Positions 55,160 to 64,000 of a stretch of DNA of 64,000 nt are shown here, piece by piece. The stretch spans positions 5,022,001 to 5,086,000 of the forward strand of contig NZ_LR134117.1 of assembly GCF_900635445.1 (NCBI RefSeq). Direction: 5' to 3'. Each line of letters begins with the position of its first letter. The stretch's first letter is position 1. The position numbers and the translations under genes are program-made. The notes beneath the pieces are model-generated. The model made no database searches. It was not told the DNA's origin and was given only the letters and a program-made list of their open reading frames with translations. The stretch comes from Serratia odorifera. GTDB taxonomy: Bacteria; Pseudomonadota; Gammaproteobacteria; Enterobacterales; Enterobacteriaceae.

Positions 55160-56315
55160 ATGCTCAGCGCCTGCTCGCCGCGTTCGAAATTACCCGACGT
55201 CGGCACCACCATTTTCAGCGTTATCGGCCAATTGAGCGCCGAACATCAGGCGCTTAACCTGTCACAGGGCGCCCCCAACTTCGCCTGTGCCCCACAGTTG
55301 GTCGCGGATGTGACGCAAGCCATGCGCGCAGGTCATAATCAATATGCGCCCATGAGCGGCGTGGCGGCATTGCGCGCTGCATTATCCGACAAAGTTGAAC
55401 GATTGTATGGCGCACGTTACCACCCTGACGATGAAATCACGGTATTGGCCAGCGCCAGCGAAGGTTTATACTCCGTCATCAGCGCACTGGTGCACGCCGG
55501 CGATGAGGTGATTTATTTCGAACCGGCGTTCGACAGCTATGCGCCGATCGTGCGCCTGCAGGGCGCCACCGCGGTGCCGATCGCCATGTCACTGCATAAC
55601 CTGCAGATTGACTGGGAGCGGGTGGCTGCCGCCATCAACGGCAAAACCCGTATGATTATCGTCAACAGCCCGCATAACCCCCACCGGTAGCGTGTTCGAC
55701 CAGCATGACATCGAGCGGTTGACGGCGCTGACGCGTGACACCGATATCATCATCCTGTCGGATGAAGTCTACGAACATGTGGTATTCGACGGCGAAATCC
55801 ACCACGGCATGGCCCGCCATCCACAGCTGGCCGAACGCAGCGTGATCGTCTCCTCCTTCGGTAAAACCTACCACGTCACCGGCTGGCGCGTCGGCTACTG
55901 CATGGCGCCGGCAGCGTTGATGGAGGAAATACGCAAAGTACACCAATTCATGGTGTTCTCCGCCGATACGCCGATGCAATACGCCTTTGCAAACGCCCTG
56001 GCAGATCCGCAACAGTACCTGGGGTTGGCGGCGTTTTATCAGCAAAAGCGCGATCTGCTGGCGACCGCGTTACAGGGTTCGCGTCTGCAGCTGCTGCCAA
56101 GCCGCGGCAGTTTCTTTATGCTGGCGCGCTTTAGCGGCTTCAGCCAGGAAAGCGACAACGATTTTGCGGTGCGGCTGATCCGCGAAGCCAAAGTCGCCAC
56201 CCTGCCGCTGTCGGCGTTTTATAGCGACGGCAGCGATACCGGCATCATTCGACTGAGTTTCTCCAAAGATAACGAGACCCTGCTGGAAGGCGCCCGTCGC
56301 CTGCACCGCGTATAA
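55160..56315 (+). CDS. ybdL: Methionine aminotransferase YbdL-like (frameshifted)
   Basis: This class I/II PLP-dependent aminotransferase is about 384 residues long. It shows LSQGAPNFACAPQLV near residue 37, NSPHNPTG, DEVYEHVVFDG and the PLP lysine in SSFGKTYHVTGWRVGY. One extra C in the five-C run at 55678-55682 breaks the frame at NSPHNP; with four C it reads NPTGSVFDQHDIERL. E. coli YbdL prefers methionine, histidine and phenylalanine. An amino-acid-binding protein gene follows 33 bases later. Confidence 0.87.
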
Positions 56316-56348
56316 CCGACCGTATCTCACCATGGGAAAGGGGCACTG

Positions 56349-57130
56349 ATGAAAACGACTTTGAAAACGCTGATCGCCGCCGGCTGCCTGTTGGCCGCCG
56401 GTTCTACCCTGGCCGCCGAGCATGGCCTGCGCTTTGGCGTAGAGGCGCTGTACCCGCCGTTTGAGTCAAAATCCGCCAGCGGTCAGCTGGAAGGATTTGA
56501 TATCGATCTGGGCAATGCGGTGTGCGCCGCCGCCAAGCTGCAGTGCAGCTGGGTAGAAACCTCGTTCGACAGCCTGATCCCGGCGCTGCAGGCGCGTAAG
56601 TTCGACGTCATCAACTCGGCGATGAACGTGACTGAACAGCGCAAGCAGGCTATCGACTTCACCAAGGCGATTTATCAGGTGCCAAACCGCCTGATCGCCA
56701 AAGCCGATAGCGGCCTGACGCCAAACGCCACCGCACTGGCCGGCAAACGCGTCGGCGTGCTGCAAGGGTCGATTCAGGAAAACTACGCCAAAGCTCATTG
56801 GCGCCGCAGGGCGTGGAGGTCGTCGCTTATCAGGATCAGAACCAGGTCTATCTGGATCTGACCGCCGGTCGCCTCGACGCTACGCTGATCATGGCACCTG
56901 CTGGGCAGAGCGGCTTCCTGGCACACCCAGACGGCAAGGGCTTCGCCTTTGTCGGCGACGCGGTACAGGACGAGAAAATCTTCGGTTCCGGCATCGCCTT
57001 CGGTTTGCGCAAAGACGAGCGGGAATTGAAACAGCGGTTGGATGCGGCCATTACCCAGGTGCAGCAACAGGGTACGGTGCAGGCGTTGGCGAAGAAGTAT
57101 TTCGGCGACATCGACGTCACGGTGAAGTAG
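56349..57130 (+). CDS. Periplasmic amino-acid-binding protein (ArtJ/HisJ-type; frameshifted)
   Basis: This solute-binding protein of about 260 residues starts with a signal peptide (MKTTLKTLIAAGCLLAAGSTLA). The SBP_bac_3 fold follows: LRFGVEALYPPFESKSASG, FDIDLGNAVCAAAKLQC and ERKQAIDFTKAIYQ-like segments. The frame breaks near 56800, where one missing base restores YAKAHLAPQGVEVVAYQDQNQVYLDL. It would bind a basic or polar amino acid for an ABC importer, but no permease or ATPase gene is adjacent. Confidence 0.82.
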
Positions 57131-57136
57131 CATTTT

Positions 57137-57161
57137 GCCCCTCGGCCAGCGACCGAGGGGC
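57137..57161. terminator. Hairpin between the binding-protein gene and ddlA
   Basis: GCCCCTCGG (57137-57145) and CCGAGGGGC (57153-57161) form a perfect nine-base stem with a seven-base loop between convergent genes. A T-run lies before rather than after it on the plus strand. Termination is plausible but not typical. Confidence 0.55.
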
Positions 57162-57173
57162 GACATAGCCGCG

Positions 57174-58280
57174 TTATGCGCGCTCAAACACCGAGCTTTG
57201 CAACCCGCGATCCTGCTGATGGCGCTCCAGCGCCAGTTCGATAAGCCTGGTGATCAACTGCCGGTAGTCCACGCCGCTGGCGGCCCACAGTTTCGGGTAC
57301 ATGCTGATGTTGGTGAATCCAGGCAATGTGTTGATTTCGTTAATTATAACGTTATCGTCCGCCGTCAGGAACACGTCGACACGCGCCATACCGAGGCAGT
57401 CCAGCGCACGGAACGCCTTGAGCGCCACCTGACGGATCTTGTCGCTGGCCGCCTCGGAAATGGCCGCCGGCACCACCACCTGAGCGCCCTGCTCGTTGAT
57501 GTATTTGGTGTCGTAGGAATAGAATTCATCGTTCAGCACAATCTCGCCGCACACGCTGGCTTGCGGTTGATCGTTGCCCAGCACCGCGCATTCGATTTCA
57601 CGCCCGACGATCGCCGACTCCACCAGCACTTTATGATCGAAGCTGAACGCCAGCGCGACTGCCGCCTCATACTGCTGGCGATCCTGTACCCGGCTGACGC
57701 CAACCGACGAGCCCTGATTCGCCGGCTTGACGAACAGCGGCAATCCCAAGCGTTCGCTCAACTGCGCAAAATCGTATTTGTTGCGGTTGGCGCGCGTCAG
57801 CGTAACAAACGGTGCTACCGCCAGCCCGGCGTCGCGCAGCAGGCGCTTGGTGACGTCTTTGTCCATACTGACCGCCGAACCGAGCACGCCCGCGCCGACG
57901 AACGGCAGGTTGGCCATGCGCAGCAGTCCTTGCAGCGAACCGTCTTCGCCCAGCGTACCGTGTACGATCGGGAACACCACGTCAAGCTGACCAAGCGCAC
58001 CGGCGCCGTCGGCGGCGATCAGTTGCCGGCTTTGCTGACCGGGCACCAGCGCCACATTGTTATTGGAATGGTTAAGCGCGATCAGCGCCGGGTTTTCCGC
58101 ATGCAACAGATAATTGGACGCGTCGTTGATATGCCACTGCCCCTGCTTGTCGATCCCCAACAGCGTGACCTCGAATTTTTCCTTGTCGATAGCATCGACA
58201 ATGTTTTTGGCCGATTGCAGTGAAACCTCATGCTCCGCCGATTTACCGCCAAAAATTACCCCAACACGCAGTTTAGTCAC
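57174..58280 (-). CDS. ddlA: D-alanine--D-alanine ligase A
   Basis: This ATP-grasp ligase makes the D-Ala-D-Ala dipeptide for peptidoglycan. The 368-residue protein starts with GTG at 58280 (VTKLRVGVIFGGKSAEHEVSL), preceded by AGAAGG. Key motifs: GAGVLGSAVSMDKDVTKRLL near residue 125, the substrate lid FVKPANQGSSVGVSR near 185, and the Mg/ATP site NEINTLPGFTNISMYP near 315. A nine-base-pair hairpin at 57137-57161 separates it from the convergent binding-protein gene. Confidence 0.93.
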   Translation of the reverse strand: MTKLRVGVIFGGKSAEHEVSLQSAKNIVDAIDKEKFEVTLLGIDKQGQWHINDASNYLLHAENPALIALNHSNNNVALVPGQQSRQLIAADGAGALGQLDVVFPIVHGTLGEDGSLQGLLRMANLPFVGAGVLGSAVSMDKDVTKRLLRDAGLAVAPFVTLTRANRNKYDFAQLSERLGLPLFVKPANQGSSVGVSRVQDRQQYEAAVALAFSFDHKVLVESAIVGREIECAVLGNDQPQASVCGEIVLNDEFYSYDTKYINEQGAQVVVPAAISEAASDKIRQVALKAFRALDCLGMARVDVFLTADDNVIINEINTLPGFTNISMYPKLWAASGVDYRQLITRLIELALERHQQDRGLQSSVFERA

Positions 58281-58402
58281 GCCAGAAATCCTTCTAAAAA
58301 AGTGATGCCAATACCTCGACAAACACAATAGACGCATTGCCAGGCCACGGCAATCGGCGCCGAGCAGAAAATTCCGACGCCACAAACGGCCACACCGCCA
58401 CC

Positions 58403-58427
58403 ATACGAAGCGTATACAATTCGTATA
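58403..58427. promoter_or_regulatory. Operator-like inverted repeats before the ParD-like gene
   Basis: ATACGAA (58403-58409) and TTCGTAT (58420-58426) form a perfect seven-base inverted repeat with a ten-base spacer. A nested TATAC/GTATA pair lies at 58413-58427. It overlaps a possible -10 element TATACAAT and ends 24 bases before the ATG. This is the layout expected for autoregulation by an RHH antitoxin. Confidence 0.5.
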
Positions 58428-58450
58428 TTTTCCACTGAGGGAGCACCGAG

Positions 58451-58654
58451 ATGGGGATTGTGAAAATCACCGACGCCCTGCACGACGATCTGCGCCTTGC
58501 CAGCCTGACCATGACGCGTTCCATCAACGCGCAGGCCGAATACTGGATCAAGATCGGCATGCTGGCCGAATTCAACCCGGAACTGACCTATCCACAACTG
58601 GTCAAGAAAATGATGAAAGATAACGCGCTGACGCTGAAGGAGATTGTCGGGTGA
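58451..58654 (+). CDS. ParD-like antitoxin-family protein
   Basis: This 67-residue protein has an RHH-type N-terminus (GIVKITDALHDDLRLASLTMTRSINAQAEYWIKIGML), matching the ParD_like family. It starts at the ATG at 58451 after GAGGGAGCACCGAG. Its stop overlaps the GTG start of map by four bases, so the two are translationally coupled. No ParE/RelE toxin gene is present; the partner is a housekeeping-type aminopeptidase. Autoregulation through the upstream inverted repeats is likely. Confidence 0.8.
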   Translation: MGIVKITDALHDDLRLASLTMTRSINAQAEYWIKIGMLAEFNPELTYPQLVKKMMKDNALTLKEIVG

Positions 58655-59445
58655 AACAGATTGTGATCAAGACGCCGGAACAGATTGCCAAAATGCGGCA
58701 CTCTGGCGCACTGTTGGCCAAGGTGTTTGCTATGCTTGATGGCGCGATCCGTGAAGGCATCTCCACCATGGAGATCAACGACCGCGCCGAGGCGTTCATC
58801 GTCAATGAGCTGAAGTCGCGCCCGGCCAGCAAAGGCCAGTACGATTTCCCTTATGTGCTGAACACCTCGATCGACGAAGTAGTGTGCCACGGCATCCCGT
58901 CCGCCAGCAAAATCCTGCGCAGCGGCATGATTGTCAACGTCGACATCACGCTGGAAAACGACGGCTATATCGCCGACTCCAGCAAAATGTATTGCATCGG
59001 CCAACCGTCGCCGGTTGCCAAACGGCTGGTAAACAATGTCTATCAGTCGATGTGGGCCGGCATCCGCGCGGTGAAGCCGGGCGCGACGCTGGGCGATATC
59101 GGCCATGCCATACAACAACACGCCGAACAGGCCGGCTACAGCATCGTGCGTGAATATTGCGGCCACGGCATCGGTCGCGAGATGCACGAAGAGCCGGCGG
59201 TGCTGCACTTCGGCCAACCGGGTGCCGGCATGACGTTGCAGGAAGGGATGGTATTTACCATCGAACCGATGATTAACCAGGGCGATCGCCGTATCAAACA
59301 GAAGAAAGACGGCTGGACGGTGATCACCCGCGACAAAAAACTGTCAGCCCAATGGGAGCACACCGTGGCGGTCACCGCCGACGGAGTGGAAATTCTGACG
59401 CTGCGTGAAGAAGAACGTCAGAACGGGTTTTCAGAACGCTATTAA
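58651..59445 (+). CDS. map: Type I methionine aminopeptidase
   Basis: This enzyme removes N-terminal methionine from nascent proteins. The 264-residue enzyme starts with GTG at 58651, overlapping the ParD-like gene. All five metal ligands are present: Asp in VNVDITLEN, Asp in YIADSSKMY, His in GHGIGREMHEEPAVLHF, Glu in FTIEPMINQGD and Glu in QWEHTVAV. This may be a second chromosomal map, because the primary copy in enterics normally sits beside rpsB. That cannot be checked in this window. Confidence 0.93.
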   Translation: MKQIVIKTPEQIAKMRHSGALLAKVFAMLDGAIREGISTMEINDRAEAFIVNELKSRPASKGQYDFPYVLNTSIDEVVCHGIPSASKILRSGMIVNVDITLENDGYIADSSKMYCIGQPSPVAKRLVNNVYQSMWAGIRAVKPGATLGDIGHAIQQHAEQAGYSIVREYCGHGIGREMHEEPAVLHFGQPGAGMTLQEGMVFTIEPMINQGDRRIKQKKDGWTVITRDKKLSAQWEHTVAVTADGVEILTLREEERQNGFSERY

Positions 59446-59480
59446 TCCGAACGCCAAGATAACGTGACAGGGAGATCGGC

Positions 59481-61200
59481 ATGACGCAGTCCGCCAGCAG
59501 CGAAAAGCAGGCTTTTATCAGTCAGTTGAAAAACATCGTCGGCGGCCCGCAGCTGCTGACCGACGCACGCAGTACCGAACGCTACCGTAAGGGGTTCCGC
59601 TCCGGCGTTGGCAACGCGCTGGCGGTGGTGTTTCCCACCCGATTACTGCAACTGTGGCAAATCCTCCAGGCCTGCGTCGCTGCCGACAAGATTGTCATCA
59701 TGCAGGCGGCAAATACCGGTTTGACCGAAGGCTCTACGCCGAGCGGTAATGACTACGATCGCGATGTGGTGATCGTCAGCACCCTGCGGCTCGATCATGT
59801 CCAGGTGCTGGATAATGGCAAGCAGGTGGTCGGCTTTCCGGGCAGCACGCTGAACCAGTTGGAAAAGTTGCTAAAGCCCTATGGCCGCGAGCCGCATTCG
59901 GTGATCGGTTCGTCCTGTATCGGCGCGTCGGTGATCGGCGGCGTGTGCAACAACTCCGGCGGTTCGCTGGTCAAACGCGGCCCGGCCTACACCGAAATGG
60001 CGCTGTACGCCCAACTGGGCGCCGATGGCCAGTTGCGGCTGGTCAACCATCTGGGTATCCGGCTTGGCGATACGCCGGAAGAAATTCTCACCCGGCTGGA
60101 ACAGGGCGATTACCGTCCGCAGGACGTGGAGTACGGCGAGCTGCGCGCGTCGGATAACGAATACGCCGAACGGGTGCGCGACGTGGATGCCGACACCCCT
60201 TCGCGCTTCAACGCCGACCAGCGCCGGTTATACGAAGCCTCCGGCTGCGCCGGCAAACTGGCGGTGTTCGCGGTGCGGCTCGACACCTTCGAAAAGGAAA
60301 CGCAGGAACAGGTATTTTATATCGGCACCAACGACACGGCGGTACTGACCGAACTGCGTCGCCATATGCTGAGCCAGTTCGAAAACCTGCCGGTGGCCGG
60401 TGAGTATATGCATCGGGACATTTTTGACATCGCCGAAACCTACGGCAAAGACACGTTCCTGATGATCGACAAGCTCGGCACCGACCAGATGCCGCGCTTT
60501 TTTACCCTCAAGGGCCGCGTCGATGCCACGTTCAACAAACTGCCGCTGCTGCCGCACAACCTGACCGACCGCCTGATGCAGGGGTTGAGCCATCTGGCCC
60601 CCAGTCACCTGCCGAAACGCATGAAGGCATATCGCGAGCGGTTTGAACACCACCTGCTGTTGAAAATGTCCGGCACCGGCACCGAAGAGGCCTATGCCTA
60701 TCTGAAGCACTACTTTGCCAGTGCCGACGGCGACTTTTTTGTCTGTACCGCCGACGAAGGCAAAAAAGCCTTCCTGCATCGCTTTGCCGCCGCGGGCGCC
60801 GCGGTGCGTTACCACGCGGTACATGCCGATAAGGTGGGAGGATATTCTGGCGCTGGACATCGCGCTGCGCCGCAACGACAACCAATGGTTCGAAACGCTG
60901 CCGCCGGAAATCGACAGCCAACTGGTGCACAAACTGTATTACGGCCATTTTATGTGTCACGTGTTCCATCAGGACTACGTGGTGAAGAAAGGCGTCGACA
61001 CGCACCAACTGAAACAGCAGATGTTGGCAATCCTCGATCGGCGTGGCGCGGAATATCCGGCCGAGCATAACGTCGGCCACCTGTACTACGCCAAACCGGC
61101 GTTACAAACCTTCTATCAGCAGGCCGATCCCACCAACAGTTTCAACCCTGGTCTGGGTAAAACCAGCAAGCTGAAAAACTGGGGCAGCAATACCCGGTAA
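59481..61200 (+). CDS. dld: Quinone-dependent D-lactate dehydrogenase (frameshifted)
   Basis: This is a peripheral membrane FAD flavoprotein that oxidises D-lactate to pyruvate and feeds electrons to the quinone pool. An N-terminal FAD-binding domain (AANTGLTEGSTPSGNDYDRDVVIVSTLRL-type region, GSSCIGASVIGGVCNNSGGSLVKRGPAYTE) is followed by the membrane-binding domain. One extra G in the run at 60834-60836 breaks the frame; corrected, HADKVEDILALDIALRRND continues to NWGSNTR, about 573 residues. It lies 35 bases after map. Confidence 0.9.
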
Positions 61201-61365
61201 CATCTGCGTCTGCCGCTGTAACCCGGTGATACGGGGCAGCGGCAGCAATTTGCCGATGCTCGCCAGTTTCCCCCTACGCCGTTGACCTAAACTTGATGAT
61301 GGACGCGGCAGCTATTCCTGCGTCATTGCGTTTGCGCCATTCTGCACGACGAAAGGAGCTATTTC

Positions 61366-62739
61366 ATGGCATACCAGACCATCAATCCGTTTAACAATCA
61401 GTTGATCAAAGCATATACGCCGCACAGCGACCAACAAATCGAACAGGCGTTGGCGCAGGCCGACGCACTGTACCATTCCACCTGGGCGAAGGGCGATATC
61501 GAGCAACGCCTGCCGGTACTGCATAAACTGGCCGATCTGATCGACAGCCGGCAGGAAGCACTGGCGAAGATCGCCAGCGTGGAAATGGGCAAGCTGATTA
61601 AGCAAAGCCGCGGTGAAGTCGCCCTGTGCGCGCAAATCGCCCGTTATTACGCGGAGCATGCCAAGCAGTTCCTGGCACCGGTACGCTATGACTCCAGCCT
61701 CGGCGAAGCCTGGGTGGAACATCATCCGATTGGCGTGCTGATGGCGGTGGAGCCGTGGAACTTTCCCTATTATCAACTGATGCGCGTACTGGCACCGAAC
61801 CTGGCCGCCGGCAACCCGGTGATGGTCAAGCATGCCAGCATCGTGCCTAACTGTGCCGTTGCGTTTGAACAGTTGCTGCTGGATGCCGGAGCCCCTCAGG
61901 GTGCCTATACCAATCTGTTTATTTCAGCGGATCAGGTGGCCAATATCATCGCCGACCCTCGGGTACAGGGCGTGGCACTCACCGGCTCGGAAAAGGCCGG
62001 CAGCATCGTTGCCGCACAGGCAGCGAAAAAACTGAAGAAGGCCACGCTGGAGCTCGGCGGTAATGACGTGTTTGTGGTACTCGATGACTGCGACCTGGAC
62101 AGAGCGGCAACGGTGGGCGCCCAGGCGCGGCTGAACAATGCCGGACAGGTGTGTACCGCAGCGAAGCGTTTTATCGTGCATCAGCAGGTCGCCGAGGCAT
62201 TTTTGCAAAAACTTACCGCGCGCTTCCGCGCGGTCACCCTCGGCGATCCCCTGGATGAAGCCACCACACTCGGGCCGTTATCGTCAACATCGGCGCTCGA
62301 CGGGCTGATCGCACAGGTGAAAAACGCCGTCGATCATGGTGCAACGCTGCATTATGGCGGCGAGGCGCCGCAGCATGACGGCAATTTCTTTCAACCCACC
62401 ATTCTGACCAATATCAGCCGGGAAAATCCGGCCTATTTCGAAGAGTTCTTCGGCCCGGTGGCACAGGTTTACGTGGTGCAAGACGATGACCACGCGGTGC
62501 AACTGGCCAACGACTCGCACTACGGCCTCGGTGGCGCGATATTCAGCGGCGATATCGAGCGCGCCAAACGGCTGGCCTCGCGCATTGAAACCGGTATGGT
62601 GTATATCAATTCGCTGACCGATACCGCACCAGAATTGCCGTTCGGCGGCGTGAAACGCTCCGGCTTTGGCCGTGAACTGTCGGATTTGGGCATCAAGGAA
62701 TTCGTTAATCAGAAACTGGTGGTGGTCAGTCGCCACTAA
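61366..62739 (+). CDS. NAD(P)-dependent succinate-semialdehyde dehydrogenase family protein
   Basis: This 457-residue aldehyde dehydrogenase has EPWNFPYYQLMRVLAPNLAAGNPVMVKHA (residues 127-155), catalytic Glu in LELGGND (near 231) and nucleophilic Cys in GQVCTAAKRF (near 265). Length and pattern fit the Sad/YneI and GabD2-like group. No GABA genes are adjacent, so the physiological aldehyde is uncertain. The start at 61366 follows AAAGGAGC. Confidence 0.88.
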   Translation: MAYQTINPFNNQLIKAYTPHSDQQIEQALAQADALYHSTWAKGDIEQRLPVLHKLADLIDSRQEALAKIASVEMGKLIKQSRGEVALCAQIARYYAEHAKQFLAPVRYDSSLGEAWVEHHPIGVLMAVEPWNFPYYQLMRVLAPNLAAGNPVMVKHASIVPNCAVAFEQLLLDAGAPQGAYTNLFISADQVANIIADPRVQGVALTGSEKAGSIVAAQAAKKLKKATLELGGNDVFVVLDDCDLDRAATVGAQARLNNAGQVCTAAKRFIVHQQVAEAFLQKLTARFRAVTLGDPLDEATTLGPLSSTSALDGLIAQVKNAVDHGATLHYGGEAPQHDGNFFQPTILTNISRENPAYFEEFFGPVAQVYVVQDDDHAVQLANDSHYGLGGAIFSGDIERAKRLASRIETGMVYINSLTDTAPELPFGGVKRSGFGRELSDLGIKEFVNQKLVVVSRH

Positions 62740-62921
62740 CCGCCCTCTACGGCACTCTCTTTGCGGAGCGTGCTGTTAATTTATTGTTGCAAACCAGCGC
62801 CAGAACGCATAATTTACTTTAATCACCGCTGGTGGTGTTCCGGGTCTAGCGCTATTCCACGCTTCGCCTTGAGACACCGTCGGTTGTTTACCTGGTTAAA
62901 TCCATCCTGACGGGCATCTCA

Positions 62922-63077
62922 ATGAACGCTTTCACACCGGCAACCGATCCAGCATCAGCGACCTTCCCGGCCGCCGTTGTGCCCTGTGTTTGCGTCTCCC
63001 CTCCTGCCGTTTCATCTGTCGTGGTCGCCGTCACGGCTGGCGTGGTTTCACCGCCGCGCCGCGTGGTAGTGCGTTAA
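62922..63077 (+). CDS. Possible valine-rich leader peptide
   Basis: A 51-codon reading frame opens at 62922 in the 433-base gap before the DMT transporter. It encodes about 14 valines, clustered as SSVVVAVTAGVVS and a final RRVVVR just before the stop at 63075-63077. This recalls attenuator leader peptides such as IvbL. CTCCGG (63096-63101) and CCGGAG (63139-63144) could pair downstream of it. The ribosome-binding site is weak, so translation is uncertain. The rest of the gap shows no other gene. Confidence 0.35.
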   Translation: MNAFTPATDPASATFPAAVVPCVCVSPPAVSSVVVAVTAGVVSPPRRVVVR

Positions 63078-63172
63078 ATCCACACTGAATTTATCCCTCC
63101 GGTTACCTGATTGCGTATGACCTAACGCGTCGTCTGCGCCGGAGTCTGTTATTCCCTGACAGGTGAAATTGA

Positions 63173-64000
63173 ATGCGAATTATCTCTCAGCCGGCCAATG
63201 CCGGCCTGGCAACGCTGTTCGTGCTGCTGTGGAGCAGCGGTGCCATCTTCTCGCGTATGGGGCTGGAGCACGCCTCCGCTCTGGCATTTCTAAGCCTGCG
63301 CTGCGCGATTGCGCTCGCGCTGCTGATCGCGCTCGGCCTGTGGCAACGGCGGTTATTACCGGCGCCCGGCAGCCGCTGGCGGGTCGCGCTTGTCGGCCTG
63401 CTGATGATCGGCAGTTACCAAACGGCCTATCTGCTGGCGCTGCAATTGGGCATCACCCCCGGGGTGCTGGCGACCCTGCTCGGCGTCCAGCCGATCCTCA
63501 CTCAGGTCATTACCGAACGGCGCTGCGCCGGGCTGCGCGCAGTTGGCCTGCTGCTGGCGCTGGGGGGATTGACGCTGGTGGTATATCAGAGCGTGATGGT
63601 GGCGCATTTCTCGCCGGCCGGCATCGCCTGCGCGTTTATCGCCCTGGGCTGCATGACCGCCGGTACGCTGCTACAAAAAGGGATGGATCAACCGCCGCTG
63701 GCGGTGCTGCCGTTGCAGTATGCCATCGGGCTGCTGGTGTGCACGGCGGCAATGCCGTTTACGCCGCAACACATCGACTGGCAACCGGCGTTGCTGGTAG
63801 CGCTGCTGTGGATGGCGGTGGTGATTTCGGTACTGGCCACGCTGCTGCTTTACCGGCTGATCCAGCGTGGCAATCTGGTGCAGGTCACCAGCCTGTTTTA
63901 TCTGATCCCCGCCGTCACCGCGTTGCTGGATTACCTGCTGCTCGGCCACCGTCTGGCAGCGCTGAGCCTGGCCGGCATGGCGGCGATTGTCTGCGGCGTG
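63173..64000 (+). CDS. EamA/DMT-family transporter, 3' end outside window
   Basis: This is the start of a DMT-superfamily inner-membrane transporter: 276 codons are inside the window with no stop. The first EamA repeat reads ANAGLATLFVLLWSSGAIFSRMGLEHASALAFLSLR, and the second repeat starts near residue 140 (FIALGCMTAGTLLQKGM). Seven to nine membrane segments are visible. The ATG at 63173 follows AGGTGAAATTG. The substrate is probably an amino acid or other small metabolite, but this cannot be fixed. Confidence 0.85.
   Translation, partial: MRIISQPANAGLATLFVLLWSSGAIFSRMGLEHASALAFLSLRCAIALALLIALGLWQRRLLPAPGSRWRVALVGLLMIGSYQTAYLLALQLGITPGVLATLLGVQPILTQVITERRCAGLRAVGLLLALGGLTLVVYQSVMVAHFSPAGIACAFIALGCMTAGTLLQKGMDQPPLAVLPLQYAIGLLVCTAAMPFTPQHIDWQPALLVALLWMAVVISVLATLLLYRLIQRGNLVQVTSLFYLIPAVTALLDYLLLGHRLAALSLAGMAAIVCGV

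Noticed and set aside
58451..58654. Classical ParDE toxin-antitoxin pair
   Set aside because: No ParE/RelE-like gene is adjacent; the coupled downstream gene is a complete methionine aminopeptidase with all metal ligands.

Overview
The window is chromosomal DNA from a GC-rich enterobacterium, most likely a Serratia or a close Yersiniaceae relative. Many products match Escherichia coli K-12 proteins closely as I remember them (OsmF/YehY, LsrK/LsrG, LgoD/LgoR/LgoT, EamA, AmyA, BglX, DdlA, Map, Dld, YehS, YajD), while the urea-amidolyase operon and accessory genes are typical of soil and insect-associated enterics. No rRNA, tRNA, insertion sequence, prophage or CRISPR array was seen. This is a taxonomic inference from gene content, not a database result.

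Layout. 0-3.3 kb: osmoprotectant ABC transporter genes (yehX start, yehY, osmF) and a membrane fatty-acid desaturase. 3.4-11.7 kb: a zinc alcohol dehydrogenase, an MFS carrier, a LysR regulator divergent from a small catabolic cluster (isochorismatase-like hydrolase, monooxygenase-fold membrane protein, YtcJ-type amidohydrolase), then a Gfo/Idh/MocA oxidoreductase. 12-15.5 kb: DUF523, NUDIX, SseA-like sulfurtransferase, LysR and DUF4865. 15.5-27.4 kb: an eight-gene urea operon on the minus strand (allophanate hydrolase, urea carboxylase, GntR regulator, urtABCDE) behind a near-perfect sigma-54 promoter and a palindromic operator. 27.6-31.9 kb: yehS and a phosphonate-type ABC transporter (phnC, phnD, two phnE). 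32-35.6 kb: the L-galactonate locus lgoD/lgoR/lgoT. 35.6-45.2 kb: LysR/SDR pair, a second isochorismatase, a SUFU-domain protein, GNAT, a TetR regulator divergent from two tandem DUF1471 genes, amyA, a RIO-type kinase and eamA. 45.3-49.7 kb: a reduced AI-2 processing pair (lsrG, lsrK), an MFS exporter and a LysR. 50.1-51.4 kb: a ParA-type ATPase and a small ribbon-helix-helix-like protein framed by arrays of degenerate 8-bp repeats. 51.5-64 kb: bglX, a LysR/methionine aminotransferase/solute-binding-protein group, ddlA, a ParD-like gene overlapping map, dld, an aldehyde dehydrogenase, a possible valine-rich leader peptide and a truncated DMT transporter.

Two points stand out. First, the ParA cassette at 50.4 kb is flanked on both sides by phased octamer arrays, and a third array with the same octamer pattern lies 40 kb away at 10.36-10.52 kb. 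This looks like a chromosomal type Ib partition-like system with more than one centromere-like site. Second, about 17 genes carry single-base indels. Most are one extra base, often in a homopolymer, and they are about ten times denser at 15.5-25.5 kb than elsewhere. The reading frames stay fully recognisable on both sides, so I read these as sequence errors rather than real gene decay and annotate the genes as CDS with notes.
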